A stretch of 64,000 bases of DNA, taken from the NCBI GenBank assembly GCA_004144595.1, contig SEEM01000008.1:1-64000 (forward strand). The letters are read 5' to 3'. Within the stretch, counting starts at the first letter, position 1. The number at the start of each line of letters is the position of its first letter. The notes beneath the pieces were generated by a model. That model searched no databases, had not been told where the DNA came from, and saw only the letters and a program-made list of their open reading frames with translations. Positions 35,218-44,415 of the stretch are shown here, in pieces. Made by a program: the position numbers and the translations under genes. The stretch comes from Hyphomicrobiales bacterium. Its GTDB lineage: Bacteria > Pseudomonadota > Alphaproteobacteria > Rhizobiales > Beijerinckiaceae.

Positions 35218-36645
35218 TCAGCCGAAAGCCGCGAACACCTTGGCCAGCCCGGCGACGCCGCGCTGGATCACGTCGACCTCATGCGCTGCATAACCGATGA
35301 CGAAACCCGCCTCTGGCGGACGCTCCGCCTCGGACGCGTAGAGCGGCCCGATCGGATAGAGGCCGATCCCACCCTCGCGTGCGATTTCGACGATGGCCGC
35401 CTCGTGCTCCGCCGGGACGCCGTTGAGCCACGCCACGACATGCAGGCCGGTATCCGCGCCGGTCACAGTCAGCCGCGGTCCGCATTCCACTGCGAGAGCC
35501 TGGAGCAGCGCAGCCCTGCGCTCGGCATTGCGGCGGCGGATGCTGCGGACATGGCGCTCATAGCCGCCGCTTGAAATGAATTCCGCCAGGGCCTCCTGTT
35601 CCAGCAACGGCGTGTGCCGGTCGGTCAGGCGCTTGGCCTCCGTGAAGGCGCGACAGAGATCGGGCGGCACGACGAGATAGCCGAGCCGTAGCGTCGGCGA
35701 GAGCGTCTTGGAGACGGTGCCGAGATAGATCACCGTATCGGGCGCGGATGTCTGGAGCGGCGGGATTGGGGCGATGTCATGCCGATATTCGCCATCGTAA
35801 TCGTCTTCGACGACCATCGCCCCGGTCTCGGCAGCCCAGTCGAGCAAGGCCCGCCGCCGCGCCGCCGAAAGCACGCTGCCGAGCGGATACTGATGGGACG
35901 GCGTGACATAGGCCAGTCGCGCCGCCGGCAGCCCCTCCGTGCGGATGCCCTCGCGATCGACGGCGGCGGGAACCGCCACGCCTCCGGAGGCGGCGAAGGC
36001 ATGCCGCGCCAGCACGTAGCCGGGATCTTCCATGACGAAGCGGTCGCCGGGATCGAGAAGGAGGCGGGCGCAGAGATCGAGCCCCTGCTGCGAGCCGTTG
36101 ACGACGACGATCTGCTCCGGGGTGCAACTGATCCCGCGGGCGCGCCACAGATAGCTCTGCAACGCCATGCGAAGCGAAGCCGAGCCCTGCGGATCGCTGT
36201 AGCGCAGTCGCTCGGCCCGGCGCAGGCTCGCCCGGTTGAGCGCGCGGCGCCAGGCCAGCATCGGAAAATCCGCGCCGTTCAGGTCGCCATAGCGGAGATC
36301 GGCGACGCGATGCGCCTGGAACCGGGCCGGCGCGGGGAAGGACAGCAGACGCCGCGCAAAATCGGACAAGGCTCGCGAGCCGGCCGTTGCCGTGGCCTTC
36401 GGCACCGGTGCTGCCGCCAAGCCGCCCGTCACGACGGCCCGCGCGCCGGTGCGATTGAGCAGATAGCCCTCCGCGATCAATTGCCCATAGGCGGCCGTGA
36501 CCGTGGTCCGCGACACGCCCCATTCGCTGGCCAGCGCCCGGCTCGACGGCAGGCGGTCGCCGGGGCGGTATTCCCCGTCATGGATCCGCTGCTTGATCGC
36601 GGCGATGATCCGGCGGGCGACGCCCTGCCCTTCGAACTGGACCAC
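35218..36645 (-). CDS. MocR/PdxR-type GntR regulator with aminotransferase domain
   Basis: 475 aa. An N-terminal winged helix (GDRLPSSRALASEWGVSRTT then VTAAYGQLIAEGYL) is joined to a class I aminotransferase-like domain with the PLP-lysine region YLGTVSKTLSPTLRLGYLV and DDYDGEYRHDIAPI. MocR proteins sense PLP or related ligands and often control adjacent divergent genes. I start at GTG 36645, which has AAGGA seven bases upstream. The longer reading to 36732 would run over the divergent gene's ribosome site and the palindrome. Ends 3 bp from the TetR stop (convergent). Confidence 0.9.
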   Translation of the reverse strand: MVQFEGQGVARRIIAAIKQRIHDGEYRPGDRLPSSRALASEWGVSRTTVTAAYGQLIAEGYLLNRTGARAVVTGGLAAAPVPKATATAGSRALSDFARRLLSFPAPARFQAHRVADLRYGDLNGADFPMLAWRRALNRASLRRAERLRYSDPQGSASLRMALQSYLWRARGISCTPEQIVVVNGSQQGLDLCARLLLDPGDRFVMEDPGYVLARHAFAASGGVAVPAAVDREGIRTEGLPAARLAYVTPSHQYPLGSVLSAARRRALLDWAAETGAMVVEDDYDGEYRHDIAPIPPLQTSAPDTVIYLGTVSKTLSPTLRLGYLVVPPDLCRAFTEAKRLTDRHTPLLEQEALAEFISSGGYERHVRSIRRRNAERRAALLQALAVECGPRLTVTGADTGLHVVAWLNGVPAEHEAAIVEIAREGGIGLYPIGPLYASEAERPPEAGFVIGYAAHEVDVIQRGVAGLAKVFAAFG

Positions 36646-36660
36646 ATGAAATCCTTGGAA

Positions 36661-36682
36661 CTGGATATTTCGATCGGTCCAG
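36661..36682. promoter_or_regulatory. Palindrome CTGGA-N12-TCCAG in divergent region
   Basis: Perfect 5-bp arms with a 12-bp spacer, located between the MocR start (36645) and the PaiB start (36720). This is the place and type of site expected for an autoregulatory MocR operator. Binding is inferred, not shown. Confidence 0.4.
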
Positions 36683-36719
36683 ATTGCAGGCATGACGGCG
36701 GCGACACAAGGAGTTCCCG

Positions 36720-37343
36720 ATGTACACCCCACCGGCCTTCCGCGATGACGACAGGGCGAGCCTGCTCGCCACGATCCGCGCCGCGCGGCTGGCGACCTTC
36801 ATCACTGCGACCTCGGACGGTCCGCTGGCGACGCCGCTGCCGCTTTTCATCGACGACAGCGAGGGCGAGCATGGCGTGCTCTACGGACATCTCGCCAAGG
36901 CTAACCCGCAATGGCGCGTGCCGGTCGTCGGCAATGGCCTGGCCATCTTCGCAGGGCCGGACGCCTATGTGACGCCGAGCTGGTATGCCATGAAGCAGGA
37001 GACCGGCAAGGTCGTGCCGACCTGGAACTATGTCACCGTCCACGCCTCAGGTCCGGTCGAGTTCTTCGACGATTCCGCCCGCCTGCTCGATGTCGTCACG
37101 CGCCTCACCAACATGCACGAAAGCGAGCGCGCCGCGCCCTGGGCCGTCTCCGATGCGCCGGCGGAGTTCATCCAGGCGCAACTGCGCGGCATCGTCGGCC
37201 TGCGCATCCCGATCGCGACGCTCGAAGGCAAGCGCAAGCTCAGCCAGAACCGCAGCCCGGCCGATCGCTCCGGTGTCGCCACCGGCCTCGCCGAGAGCGA
37301 ACGGCCGATGGATCGGCATGTCGCAACACTGATCCCCGCCTGA
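36720..37343 (+). CDS. PaiB-like FMN-binding negative regulator
   Basis: 207 aa. It starts MYTPPAFRDDDRASLLATIR and has the PaiB split-barrel features (ATPLPLFID, GHLAKANPQWR, VIFAGP-like AIFAGPDAYVTPSWY, VVPTWNYVTVHASG and a C-terminal KLSQNRSPADRSGV). Members bind FMN; some are described as repressors of protease and sporulation genes, but in proteobacteria they often accompany MocR regulators. ATG 36720 has AAGGAG upstream. Probably the target of the divergent MocR protein. Confidence 0.9.
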   Translation: MYTPPAFRDDDRASLLATIRAARLATFITATSDGPLATPLPLFIDDSEGEHGVLYGHLAKANPQWRVPVVGNGLAIFAGPDAYVTPSWYAMKQETGKVVPTWNYVTVHASGPVEFFDDSARLLDVVTRLTNMHESERAAPWAVSDAPAEFIQAQLRGIVGLRIPIATLEGKRKLSQNRSPADRSGVATGLAESERPMDRHVATLIPA

Positions 37344-37461
37344 CACGGCCAAGGCCCGCCTTCGCAAGCGGCTCGGCCTAAGCAGGGACAACGGCCGGCT
37401 CATGCTCGCGTAAACCAGCAACTCATCGTCCCGCCGCCGCGGCAAGCCGCGGCCGAGCGAC

Positions 37462-37597
37462 GCGATCTGGCAGGATGGTGTCTTCGGGCTTCTCAGCTAC
37501 GACGATCCGATCGAAACGACGGTCGCGAAAGCTCGAACAGCTCGGCCATCCCCCGGAGGTCGAGGCGGAATTGATCCGCCTCCTCCGGGAGGGCTGA
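37462..37597 (+). pseudogene. Possible short gene remnant with frameshift
   Basis: One frame reads AIWQDGVFGLLSYDDPIETT and a neighbouring frame continues RKLEQLGHPPEVEAELIRLL then REG and a stop at 37595-37597. Each half looks protein-like and together they suggest the frameshifted end of a former gene, but I do not recognise the family. The rest of 37344-37606 shows nothing else. Low confidence. Confidence 0.25.
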
Positions 37598-37606
37598 GCG
37601 GCCGGA

Positions 37607-37969
37607 TCAACCGGCCCGCTTCGCCACGATGGTCAGTTCGCCGTCGTCATCGAGCGCGGCAATGACCACGTCGCGCGAGCTGAAGCCTTTTGTGGCGAGG
37701 GCCGATTTCAGCTTCGGTTCGTTCTCGATCGTGGCCTGGATGCGTTGAAGCTGTCCGGCCGGCTGAGCCTTCGACTGTTGCGTCACTTGCTCCTGGGCCG
37801 CAGCCGGCAAGGCATCCATGTCGACGACGCTGATCGACTTGATCGTCCCTGCCCGGTTGGTGTCGGAGGGAACGGATTGAGCCGGCGGCGTGGGGGTCGC
37901 CGGCGTTTGCGCCATGGCGCTGCCCGAGACGAGCAGCGCGGTGCCGATGGAAATCATGGCCTTTCGCAT
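37607..37969 (-). CDS. Small exported protein of unknown function
   Basis: 120 aa with a clear signal peptide (MRKAMISIGTALLVSGSAMA, cleavage before QTPA), then a Pro/Thr-rich linker and a compact C-terminal domain (ISVVDMDALPAAAQEQVTQQ, ALDDDGELTIVAKRAG). Exported to the periplasm. The start is ATG 37969; the frame stays open much further upstream but that region is a shadow. Family not recognised. Confidence 0.75.
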   Translation of the reverse strand: MRKAMISIGTALLVSGSAMAQTPATPTPPAQSVPSDTNRAGTIKSISVVDMDALPAAAQEQVTQQSKAQPAGQLQRIQATIENEPKLKSALATKGFSSRDVVIAALDDDGELTIVAKRAG

Positions 37970-38150
37970 GGAATATTCTCCTGTCCGTTGGCGATGAAGC
38001 GCCATCGGAGAGCCCAAATGCGGTCTCAGGCTGGAGCTGGTCTGGTCATTTCGCGTTGATGTTGTGGCGAAGGCCGCCACAACAATCTGATCTCGAGCCG
38101 ACCGCAGCAGCGCGAACCTCCCGCGCCTCGAGCGGCAGCTTATCGGGGAA

Positions 38151-38450
38151 CGGCCAGTCCAGCGGAGATCCGCTTCGGATCCGGCCTGCTCGACGAGGTT
38201 GCCGGGCTGATAGGCAAGCGCCGCTGGGCGCTGGTGACCTACGACCAGCCGCTCTTCCGCGAACTCTCTTCCCAGCTGACGGCCGCTGCCGGCGCGCCGG
38301 TCGTCTCGATCACCAGTATCGAGACCAATCCGGACTGCGCCGATCTCGCTTTGTCCTGAAGTGAGTTCGGCGCGGCCGAGCCGGCAGAGGTCATCGTCGC
38401 GCTCGGCGGCGGCTCGATGATCGATGCCGCGAATGTGCGGGCAGCCAGCG
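38151..38450 (+). pseudogene. Iron-containing alcohol dehydrogenase remnant
   Basis: The N-terminal part of an Fe-ADH is readable: IRFGSGLLDEVAGLIGKRRW, ALVTYDQPLF, SSIETNP-like SITSIETNPDCADLALS, then an in-frame TGA at 38357-38359. Beyond the stop the NAD-binding EVIVALGGGSMIDAA is still clear, after which similarity ends about 25 bp before the 3' end of a tRNA gene. No start codon or C-terminal two thirds remain, so the gene is dead. Confidence 0.65.
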
Positions 38451-38473
38451 CGGCGATTTCGAGACCGGTGGAA

Positions 38474-38549
38474 TGGTGGGCCGGGCCGGACTCGAACCGG
38501 CACCGGCGCTGTTATGAGCAGCGAGCTCTAACCATTGAGCTACCGGCCC
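38474..38549 (-). tRNA. tRNA with CAT anticodon (tRNA-Ile2 or tRNA-Met)
   Basis: A 76-nt cloverleaf with encoded CCA (38474-38476). The acceptor stem begins GGGCCGG at 38549, the D-arm is AGCTCAATGGTTAGAGCT, the anticodon stem CGCTG/CAGCG encloses the loop CTCATAA (anticodon at 38514-38516), and the T-arm has GGTTCGAGTCC. The short D-loop and the CTCATAA loop resemble lysidine-modified tRNA-Ile2 more than elongator Met. CAT alone cannot decide between the two. Confidence 0.9.
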
Positions 38550-38560
38550 GCTTCCCGCCT

Positions 38561-38608
38561 AGAGCATCGGGCCGGAAAGTGGAAGCCACTTTTCGGAAAA
38601 TCCGATGC
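38561..38608. repeat. TAGAGCAT-type intergenic stem-loop repeat, second copy
   Basis: Outer arms GCATCGG (38564-38570) and CCGATGC (38602-38608) enclose an 11-bp stem CCGGAAAGTGG / CCACTTTTCGG with loop AAG. Same layout and opening word as the element at 24139-24186. It sits between the tRNA and the chemoreceptor gene. Confidence 0.6.
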
Positions 38609-38668
38609 CGAACAACGCGCTAGTTCGCCGCTCTTCCGCAAGCAAGGCACGCCCGGCGGGAATCGAAA

Positions 38669-38700
38669 GGGCCTCCCGGCAATGCCGGGAGGCCCTGTCA
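38669..38700 (-). terminator. Probable intrinsic terminator of the chemoreceptor gene
   Basis: A 12-bp perfect stem, GGGCCTCCCGGC (38669-38680) with GCCGGGAGGCCC (38684-38695) and loop AAT, about 40 bp past the minus-strand stop. On the minus strand it is followed by TTTCGATT, a weak U-tract. Confidence 0.65.
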
Positions 38701-38734
38701 TGTTTGGGGAAGTGAAGCGGTTCGACTTGCCCCG

Positions 38735-41143
38735 TCAGGCCGCTGCGGCGTGCCTGCGCTCGCCATGCTCCTCGCCCGCGTGGCCGTGCCGGAAGGTGAA
38801 GCGGCCGATATGTTCGGTCAGCGCCCGCGTCTGCTCGTCGGTCAGCGCCAGCGCGGCGTTAGTCTCCTCGACCAGCGCGGCATTCTGGTGCGCCATCGTG
38901 CCGATGCCGTCGATCTCGGTGTTGATCGCCGAGACGTCGCTCGCCTGGCTGCGGGCGGTCTGCGAGATGCCGTTCATCAGCCCGGTCAGTTCGTTCACCG
39001 AGGAGACGATCGACCCGAACATCGCCGAGGTCTCCTCGACCAGGCCGACGCCGACCTTGACGTCGCCATGCGCCGCCTCGACCAGCTTCTTGACGTCGTT
39101 CGAGGCATCGGCCGAGCGCTTGGCGAGGCTGCGCACCTCGGTCGCGACCACCGCGAACCCCTTGCCGGCGTCGCCGGCGCGGGCGGCCTCGACCGCGGCG
39201 TTGAGCGCCAGCAGATTGGTCTGGAAGGCGATCTCGTCGATCATCGCGATGACCTCGGAAATCTTGCTGGAGGACTGGCGGATGCGCTGCATCGCTTCCA
39301 GCGCCGAGGCCACGACTTTCTCGCCCTGCTGCGCCCGCTCCTCGGCTCCCTGCGCCATGCCGGTCGCCTGGGCCGCCTCGCTCGCGGTCTTCTTCACCGT
39401 GCCGGCGAAGGCGCCGAGCTGGTTGGTCGCCATAGAGACGGCGTTGCTCTCCTCGCTAGTACGCTCGGCCAGGTCGGTGACGCCGTCGAGGATCTCGCTG
39501 GTCGCGCTGCGGACGGCCGAAACCGTCTCGGCCAGGCGGGCGAGCGTGCTCTCGAACTCCTCGGCCAGCGCGTTTGTGCCGTCCTTGAGCTCGGCGAAGG
39601 CGCCCTGGTAAATCCCCTCGATCCGGGTCGAGAGATGCCCGGCCGACAGCTCCGCCAGCACGTCGCAGGTCTCGGACAGGCCGGCCTGGACCGTCTCCAG
39701 CAATGAGTTGACCGAACCGGCGAGTGCATTGAGCTCGGGATCGGCAAACTGAGCCGCGACGCGCTGGGTGAAATCACCAGCCGCAGCGGCCGCAACGACG
39801 ACGCCGAAGGCCTCGCCCAGCTCGCGCATCATTTCGCGGCGCTGCTCCTGCGCCCGCGCCTCGTCCTCGACCTTGGCGAGCTCGGCGGCGCGCAGCGCCA
39901 CGGCATTGTCGCGGAACAGAAGGACGCTCTTCGAGATATCCGAAATCTCGTCATTGCCCTTGGTGTCGACCACCGTCTCCAGCGCGCCGTCGGCAATCGC
40001 CCGCGTCGCGGCCCAGAGCCGGTTGAGGCGGCCCACGATCATCGGACGGACGAAGAGGAACGACAGGGCGAGCGCGACCAGCAGCGATGCGATGCCGATG
40101 CCCGCGAGCGTGTATTCGCTGCGCTCGATCAGGGCCTGGGTGGAATCCCGCCCGGCAATCGCGCCACCGCGTGCGGTCGCTACGAGCTCGCCGACCTCGC
40201 GGCGGACCTTGTCCGCCGCCTGGTCGAGGTTCTTCAGCCCGGCAGCGATCGCGGCCTGTGTCGCGAGATCGCGCTCCCGGATGGCGACGAGACCGCCGGC
40301 GCCTTCACCGAGATCGGTCACGGCACTGACCGCTTGTCCGCGCGCCGGATTGGCCTGGAGCATGTCCGCCGCCATCAGCAGGCCGCGGACCTGACCGAGC
40401 TGCGCCTTGAGGCGCGACTTGGCGATCTCGAGCTTCTCGGTGCTGTCCACCTGGGAGATTTCGCGCAGCAGGCCGACCGTCTCGCTGATCTGGAGCTGAA
40501 GCGACTGGGCCGTCTGAAGCGAAGAGAGATCCTGGTCCAGAACCTTGGACAGGGCAGCATCGAATTCGGCGCCGGTGAGCTGGGCTGCGCTGGTGATGTT
40601 CATCTTGACGTTGAACTGGGCGTCAGCCGTCTCGAAATCGGCCATGGCGCTGAAGCCGTCGCGGGCCTTGGACAGGGCGGTCAGCGCGGTCGCGGTGTCG
40701 GCGGCGTTGCGCAGCCGCTCGCCCGTCAGGTCGTTGATGTCGTTGATCTGGCGGGCAAGATCGTCGATCGCCGATTGCGGCTTGGACTTGTCGACCTTGC
40801 CCTGCTCGGCGATGCGCCGCAGCAGCTCCAGCTGGCGCGCCTCGACGCCGTCGAGATCGCCGGTCAGGGCCGCGCGCTGCTGGAGGGTCGAGACTTCGCT
40901 GAAGCGGGCGGCCAGCGCGGTCGACTGCGTCGCGGCCTGCGAGAGCTCGAGGGCGAGTTCGACCACGGGCATCTTCTGCCCGACCAGATCGTCCACCGTC
41001 TGGTCGACGCTGTTATAGGAGAACCAGGCGACCGAAGACGAGACGATGGTCAGGGCCGTCATCACGCCGAGAGCGGCGTAGATCCGAGGCGCGATGCCGA
41101 TCCGCAACGGCTTGCCCTCACGCACGGGCTTGGCTTTCGTCAT
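38735..41143 (-). CDS. Methyl-accepting chemotaxis protein, large periplasmic sensor
   Basis: 802 aa. TM1 lies near residues 22-45, followed by an all-helical sensor of about 300 residues, TM2 near 345-368 ([20 protein letters not shown]), HAMP repeats, and a methyl-accepting coiled coil with the signalling tip [20 protein letters not shown]. The tail ([12 protein letters not shown]) has no CheR-docking pentapeptide. It differs from the Wsp receptor in tip sequence and length, so it probably feeds a flagellar chemotaxis pathway encoded elsewhere. ATG 41143 has CCGGAG nine bases upstream; a GTG seven codons earlier is the alternative. Confidence 0.92.
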   Translation of the reverse strand: MTKAKPVREGKPLRIGIAPRIYAALGVMTALTIVSSSVAWFSYNSVDQTVDDLVGQKMPVVELALELSQAATQSTALAARFSEVSTLQQRAALTGDLDGVEARQLELLRRIAEQGKVDKSKPQSAIDDLARQINDINDLTGERLRNAADTATALTALSKARDGFSAMADFETADAQFNVKMNITSAAQLTGAEFDAALSKVLDQDLSSLQTAQSLQLQISETVGLLREISQVDSTEKLEIAKSRLKAQLGQVRGLLMAADMLQANPARGQAVSAVTDLGEGAGGLVAIRERDLATQAAIAAGLKNLDQAADKVRREVGELVATARGGAIAGRDSTQALIERSEYTLAGIGIASLLVALALSFLFVRPMIVGRLNRLWAATRAIADGALETVVDTKGNDEISDISKSVLLFRDNAVALRAAELAKVEDEARAQEQRREMMRELGEAFGVVVAAAAAGDFTQRVAAQFADPELNALAGSVNSLLETVQAGLSETCDVLAELSAGHLSTRIEGIYQGAFAELKDGTNALAEEFESTLARLAETVSAVRSATSEILDGVTDLAERTSEESNAVSMATNQLGAFAGTVKKTASEAAQATGMAQGAEERAQQGEKVVASALEAMQRIRQSSSKISEVIAMIDEIAFQTNLLALNAAVEAARAGDAGKGFAVVATEVRSLAKRSADASNDVKKLVEAAHGDVKVGVGLVEETSAMFGSIVSSVNELTGLMNGISQTARSQASDVSAINTEIDGIGTMAHQNAALVEETNAALALTDEQTRALTEHIGRFTFRHGHAGEEHGERRHAAAA

Positions 41144-41370
41144 GAAGTCGTACTCCGGATACACGCAACGCTGGAGAGGAGTTCGGAAAACAGGAAGAAC
41201 GACCCGCTCAGGCTAACCCTGAGCCGGCCCTGATCATCCGGCAGACGCGGGAATCCCCTCCCTCCCCTGGCGTGCAAGCCAGGCGGATAGATCCGCATGC
41301 GGCGTCGAAAGGCCATGGAAGTCCCCTGGCCGGGGCATATCCCCGGTCTGGAGCGCAGCATCGTCCAAAT

Positions 41371-41460
41371 GCGCTTAAAGAACGCTTAAAGTGGATTCTT
41401 TTGAATCACTCCTCCAAGAGGGTGATTCACCTGACGTTAGAGGAGGTTAAGCCCGGTTAA
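41371..41460. promoter_or_regulatory. CtrA box with clustered GANTC sites and palindrome
   Basis: In the 414-bp gap 41144-41557 there is a perfect TTAA-N7-TTAA CtrA box at 41375-41389, inside the repeated word CGCTTAAAG (41372-41380, 41383-41391). Three GANTC methylation sites follow at 41394, 41403 and 41424. The last two lie in the palindrome TGAATCAC-N12-GTGATTCA (41402-41429). A TTAA-N6-TTAA variant ends at 41460. The chemoreceptor starts about 230 bp away on the minus strand and is the likely target. The rest of the gap holds nothing I can identify. Confidence 0.6.
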
Positions 41461-41557
41461 TCTTCGAGCTTCTGGCATCGGCGCGACCGATGGCGCGTGG
41501 TGTTCGGAATAAGCAGGTGCGAGGGCGAAATCCCGCATATCGGACGCGATAGGACAG

Positions 41558-41965
41558 TCAGCCCGACGCCTTCGGCACCGGGCGCGGGCGCCCCTCCTCG
41601 TCGATCGCGACGAAGGTGAAAGTGGCCTGGGTGACCTTCTCGTGCAGCGTCGTGCGGAAGCGCTTGGCCCAGGCCTCGACATGGATCTTCATCGAGGTGC
41701 GCCCGACGGATTCGATCTCGGTATAGACCGAGAGCACGTCGCCGACCTTGACCGGCCGGAAGAAGGTCATCGCGTCGACGGCAATCGTGACGACGCGCCC
41801 CTGCGCCTGGTCGACGCCCGCGATGCCGCCGGCCTGGTCCATCCGCGACATCACCCAGCCGCCGAAGATGTCGCCATTGGCATTGGTATCGCCGGGCATG
41901 GCGATCGTGCGCACGGTCAGCGTCCCGCGCGGGGCTTCGTCGGGTCCGTCAGGGGCAGGGCTCAT
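41558..41965 (-). CDS. Acyl-CoA thioesterase, YciA-like hotdog
   Basis: 135 aa single hotdog domain. TIAMPGDTNANGDIFGGWVM is the active-site and helix signature of YciA/Acot-type thioesterases, followed by VTIAVDAMTFFRPVKVGDVL. It hydrolyses acyl-CoA in the cytoplasm. I use ATG 41965, which has GAAGG six bases upstream; ATG 41971 would have no spacing to that site. It stands alone on the minus strand. Confidence 0.9.
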   Translation of the reverse strand: MSPAPDGPDEAPRGTLTVRTIAMPGDTNANGDIFGGWVMSRMDQAGGIAGVDQAQGRVVTIAVDAMTFFRPVKVGDVLSVYTEIESVGRTSMKIHVEAWAKRFRTTLHEKVTQATFTFVAIDEEGRPRPVPKASG

Positions 41966-42062
41966 GGGCATCCTTCAGGCAGGCAGGGGAATCCGCTCGC
42001 CCGATGATGCTGGCGCTACGGCAGCCGCGCAAGCGGCACTGCTTCCGAAACCTGCGGCCTGG

Positions 42063-43298
42063 TCATCCCGCGACCTGAAGTGGCGACATCGAACGCCGCG
42101 CCCGCAGCATCAGCCAGCAGACGATGCTCAGATTGACCAGATTCCAGGCGAGCCCGTTGAGGAAAGCCATCCGGTACGAACTGAAATAGTCGAAGATCAC
42201 GCCGGAGAGATAACCGCCGAAGGCCATCCCGAGCACGGTCACCGACATCACCAGGCCGATCCGGATACCCGCCTGCTTGGCCGGGAGGTACTCACGGATG
42301 ACGACGGCATACATCGGCACGATGCCGCCCTGGAACAGGCCGAAGATGCCGCTGACGACATAGAGCGACTGCAACCCGTCGAACCAGAGATAGAGGAACA
42401 GCGCCACGCCCTGCATCAGCGAGCCCAGCGCCAGCGTCGCCGCGCCGCCGATCCGGTCCGAGACGAAGCCCGATCCGATGCGGCTGACGATGCCGAGCAG
42501 CATCATCAGCGAGAGCATCTCGGCGCCGCGCGCGACCCCGTAACCGAGATCCCCGCAATAGGCGACGATATGCACCTGCGGCATCGCCATGGCGACACAG
42601 CAGGCAAAGCCCGCGACGCAGAGCAGGAGTTGAAGCTGGCCGGCGCTGAGGCCGAGATCGCCACGTGCACCCGCGCTGCTCGCCTCGGCTGCGGCCATGG
42701 TCGCGGCCGTCGGCTGGCGCCGGAAGAACGGCGCAAGCGGCAGCAGCACCACCAGCGTGACGATGGCGATGCCGAAATGGGTGGCGCGCCAGCCATGGTT
42801 GGCCACGCCCCAGGTGATGACCTGCGGCCAGAACACGCCGGCCAGATAGCTGCCGGAAGCGCCGCAGACCACCGCAAGGCCACGATGCCGGCGGAACCAG
42901 TGCGACAGGTCTGAGATCAGCGGCGAGAAGCCGGCGGCGCTGCCCATGCCGATCAAGAGCCCGTGCGCCAGCGCGAACTGCCAGAGCGAATGTGACATAG
43001 CCGCAGCGGAATAGCCGGCCGCGAGCAGGAAAGCGCCCATGACGATCGGCACCATGATGCCGTAGCGATCAGCGACCCGGCCCATGATGATGTTGCCCGC
43101 ACCGAAACCGAGCATGGCGAAGGTATACGGCAGCGAGGCTCCGGCCCGCAGCGTATCGAACTCGCCCTGCATCGCTGGCAGCACGACGACGACCGACCAC
43201 GAGCCGACGCAGGCGATCGTGCCGACCAGCAGCGCGACGGCTAGCCGGAGCCAGGCATAGGAGGAATCGGGTTGGTAGCGGTCGGCGTCCTGGGACAT
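42063..43298 (-). CDS. MFS transporter (oxalate/formate-antiporter-like group)
   Basis: 411 aa with twelve predicted helices. GFGAGNIIMGRVADRYGIMV carries the MFS motif A loop, and the second half repeats it (LGIVSRIGSGFVSDRIGG). GMGSAAGFSPLISDLSHWFR and SGSYLAGVFWPQVI resemble monocarboxylate and oxalate/formate MFS members. Substrate unknown. ATG 43298 (MSQDADRYQP) is used; the longer open frame upstream is low-quality sequence. Confidence 0.85.
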   Translation of the reverse strand: MSQDADRYQPDSSYAWLRLAVALLVGTIACVGSWSVVVVLPAMQGEFDTLRAGASLPYTFAMLGFGAGNIIMGRVADRYGIMVPIVMGAFLLAAGYSAAAMSHSLWQFALAHGLLIGMGSAAGFSPLISDLSHWFRRHRGLAVVCGASGSYLAGVFWPQVITWGVANHGWRATHFGIAIVTLVVLLPLAPFFRRQPTAATMAAAEASSAGARGDLGLSAGQLQLLLCVAGFACCVAMAMPQVHIVAYCGDLGYGVARGAEMLSLMMLLGIVSRIGSGFVSDRIGGAATLALGSLMQGVALFLYLWFDGLQSLYVVSGIFGLFQGGIVPMYAVVIREYLPAKQAGIRIGLVMSVTVLGMAFGGYLSGVIFDYFSSYRMAFLNGLAWNLVNLSIVCWLMLRARRSMSPLQVAG

Positions 43299-43423
43299 GT
43301 TTCCTCGGCGGCCACGCCTTCGTCGGTGGCTCTTCTCCGAGGCAGCTTTAGCGACTGGAATCGCCCGGGCAAGCGCGCCGAAGACAGGGCGGACACGCGA
43401 TCGCGGCGGGCCGACAATACGAA

Positions 43424-43451
43424 GCATCCGCGGCCGATGGACCGCGGATGC
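43424..43451 (-). terminator. Strong hairpin downstream of the PfpI-like gene
   Basis: Perfect 10-bp stem GCATCCGCGG (43424-43433) / CCGCGGATGC (43442-43451) with an 8-nt loop, 36 bp after the minus-strand stop at 43487. The U-tract on that strand (TTCGTATT) is weak. The plus strand has GATTTTC after it, so it could act in either direction. Confidence 0.55.
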
Positions 43452-43486
43452 GATTTTCAGAGGGAGAGAGAGAGCGAGAGTTGCCG

Positions 43487-44047
43487 TCAGGCGGCACGGC
43501 GCTCGTGGCGACCTTCCTTCACTTCCTCGATGATCTTGGCGACGAAAGCCGGCAGGTCGTCGGGTTTGCGCGAGGTCACGACGCCCTTGTCGGTGACGAC
43601 CTCGCTGTCCTCCCAGGTCGCACCGGCATTGATCAGATCCTGCCTGATCGTCTTGTAGGAAGTGACCTTCCGTCCCTTCGCGATACCGGTATCGATCAGA
43701 AGCCACGGACCGTGGCATACGGCAGCGACCACCTTGCCCTGGTCGTAGAAGGTCTTGATCAGGCTGAGCGCCTTGTCGTTGCCGCGCAGCGTGTCGGGAT
43801 TCATCTGCCCGCCCGGCAGCACGATGGCGTCGTAATCATCGGCCCTTACCTGGTCGAGCGTCCGGTCGACCGTGACCGGCCGGCCCCAGTCCTTGCCCTG
43901 CCAGCCCTTGATCTCGCCGGCTTCCGGCGAAACGATCTCGACGGTCGCACCCGCCTTCTGCAAGGCCGCATGCGGCACGTCGAGCTCGGATTGCTCGAAC
44001 CCATGCGTGGCGAGGATGAGAATTTTCTTTCCGGCCAGATCGGTCAT
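43487..44047 (-). CDS. DJ-1/PfpI family protein (type 1 glutamine amidotransferase-like)
   Basis: 186 aa, cytoplasmic. KKILILATHGFEQSELDVP opens the fold, and the nucleophile-elbow Cys is in KVVAAVCHGPWLLID with the conserved Glu in the N-terminal FEQSE. Such proteins act as deglycases, chaperones or hydratases under stress; YhbO/PfpI-like members match this length. The ATG at 44047 is followed by TDLAGKK. Not obviously in an operon. Confidence 0.9.
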   Translation of the reverse strand: MTDLAGKKILILATHGFEQSELDVPHAALQKAGATVEIVSPEAGEIKGWQGKDWGRPVTVDRTLDQVRADDYDAIVLPGGQMNPDTLRGNDKALSLIKTFYDQGKVVAAVCHGPWLLIDTGIAKGRKVTSYKTIRQDLINAGATWEDSEVVTDKGVVTSRKPDDLPAFVAKIIEEVKEGRHERRAA

Positions 44048-44127
44048 CGTGGTCTCCTGATCGTTGGGGGTATGATCAGGAAACCGCCGGGCCGCTGAAC
44101 CGTTCCCGGGAAAACGCAGGCGGCCGC

Positions 44128-44415
44128 TCAGCGGAAGACGCGGTCGCCTTCCGTGTCGACGATCTGCTGGCCCTTCACCAAGGCGAAATCGGCAGCCTCC
44201 GCCTGCCCCGGGAAACGGTCGGCCCGGATGAAGCGATGGCTCTTCGTCTCGCCGTCGACAACCTTCTCGATGACGCCGCAGAGCTGATACTGGCCGGCTT
44301 CCTGATAGGGCGTGGCGTGAATGGTGAAGCCGTTATGCTCGATGCTCTTGACCGGCCCGGCGGGCTTCTCCTCGGCCGGCTTACGTCCGCCGAACAGCGA
44401 TTTCAGGAAAGACAT
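44128..44415 (-). CDS. HlyU family protein
   Basis: 95 aa. FLKSLFGGRKPAEEKPAGPV is a short basic lead, followed by the HlyU core (IEHNGFTIHATPYQEAGQYQ, VIEKVVDGETKSHRFIRADR). In Vibrio HlyU is a transcriptional activator with a different, ArsR fold; this alphaproteobacterial family carries the name without a proven role. It lies 80 bp upstream of the PfpI-like gene on the same strand. Confidence 0.82.
   Translation of the reverse strand: MSFLKSLFGGRKPAEEKPAGPVKSIEHNGFTIHATPYQEAGQYQLCGVIEKVVDGETKSHRFIRADRFPGQAEAADFALVKGQQIVDTEGDRVFR

Noticed and set aside
41371-41460. Chromosomal replication origin suggested by CtrA boxes and GANTC sites
   Set aside because: No cluster of DnaA boxes or AT-rich unwinding element and no usual origin neighbours (hemE, dnaA, rpmH).
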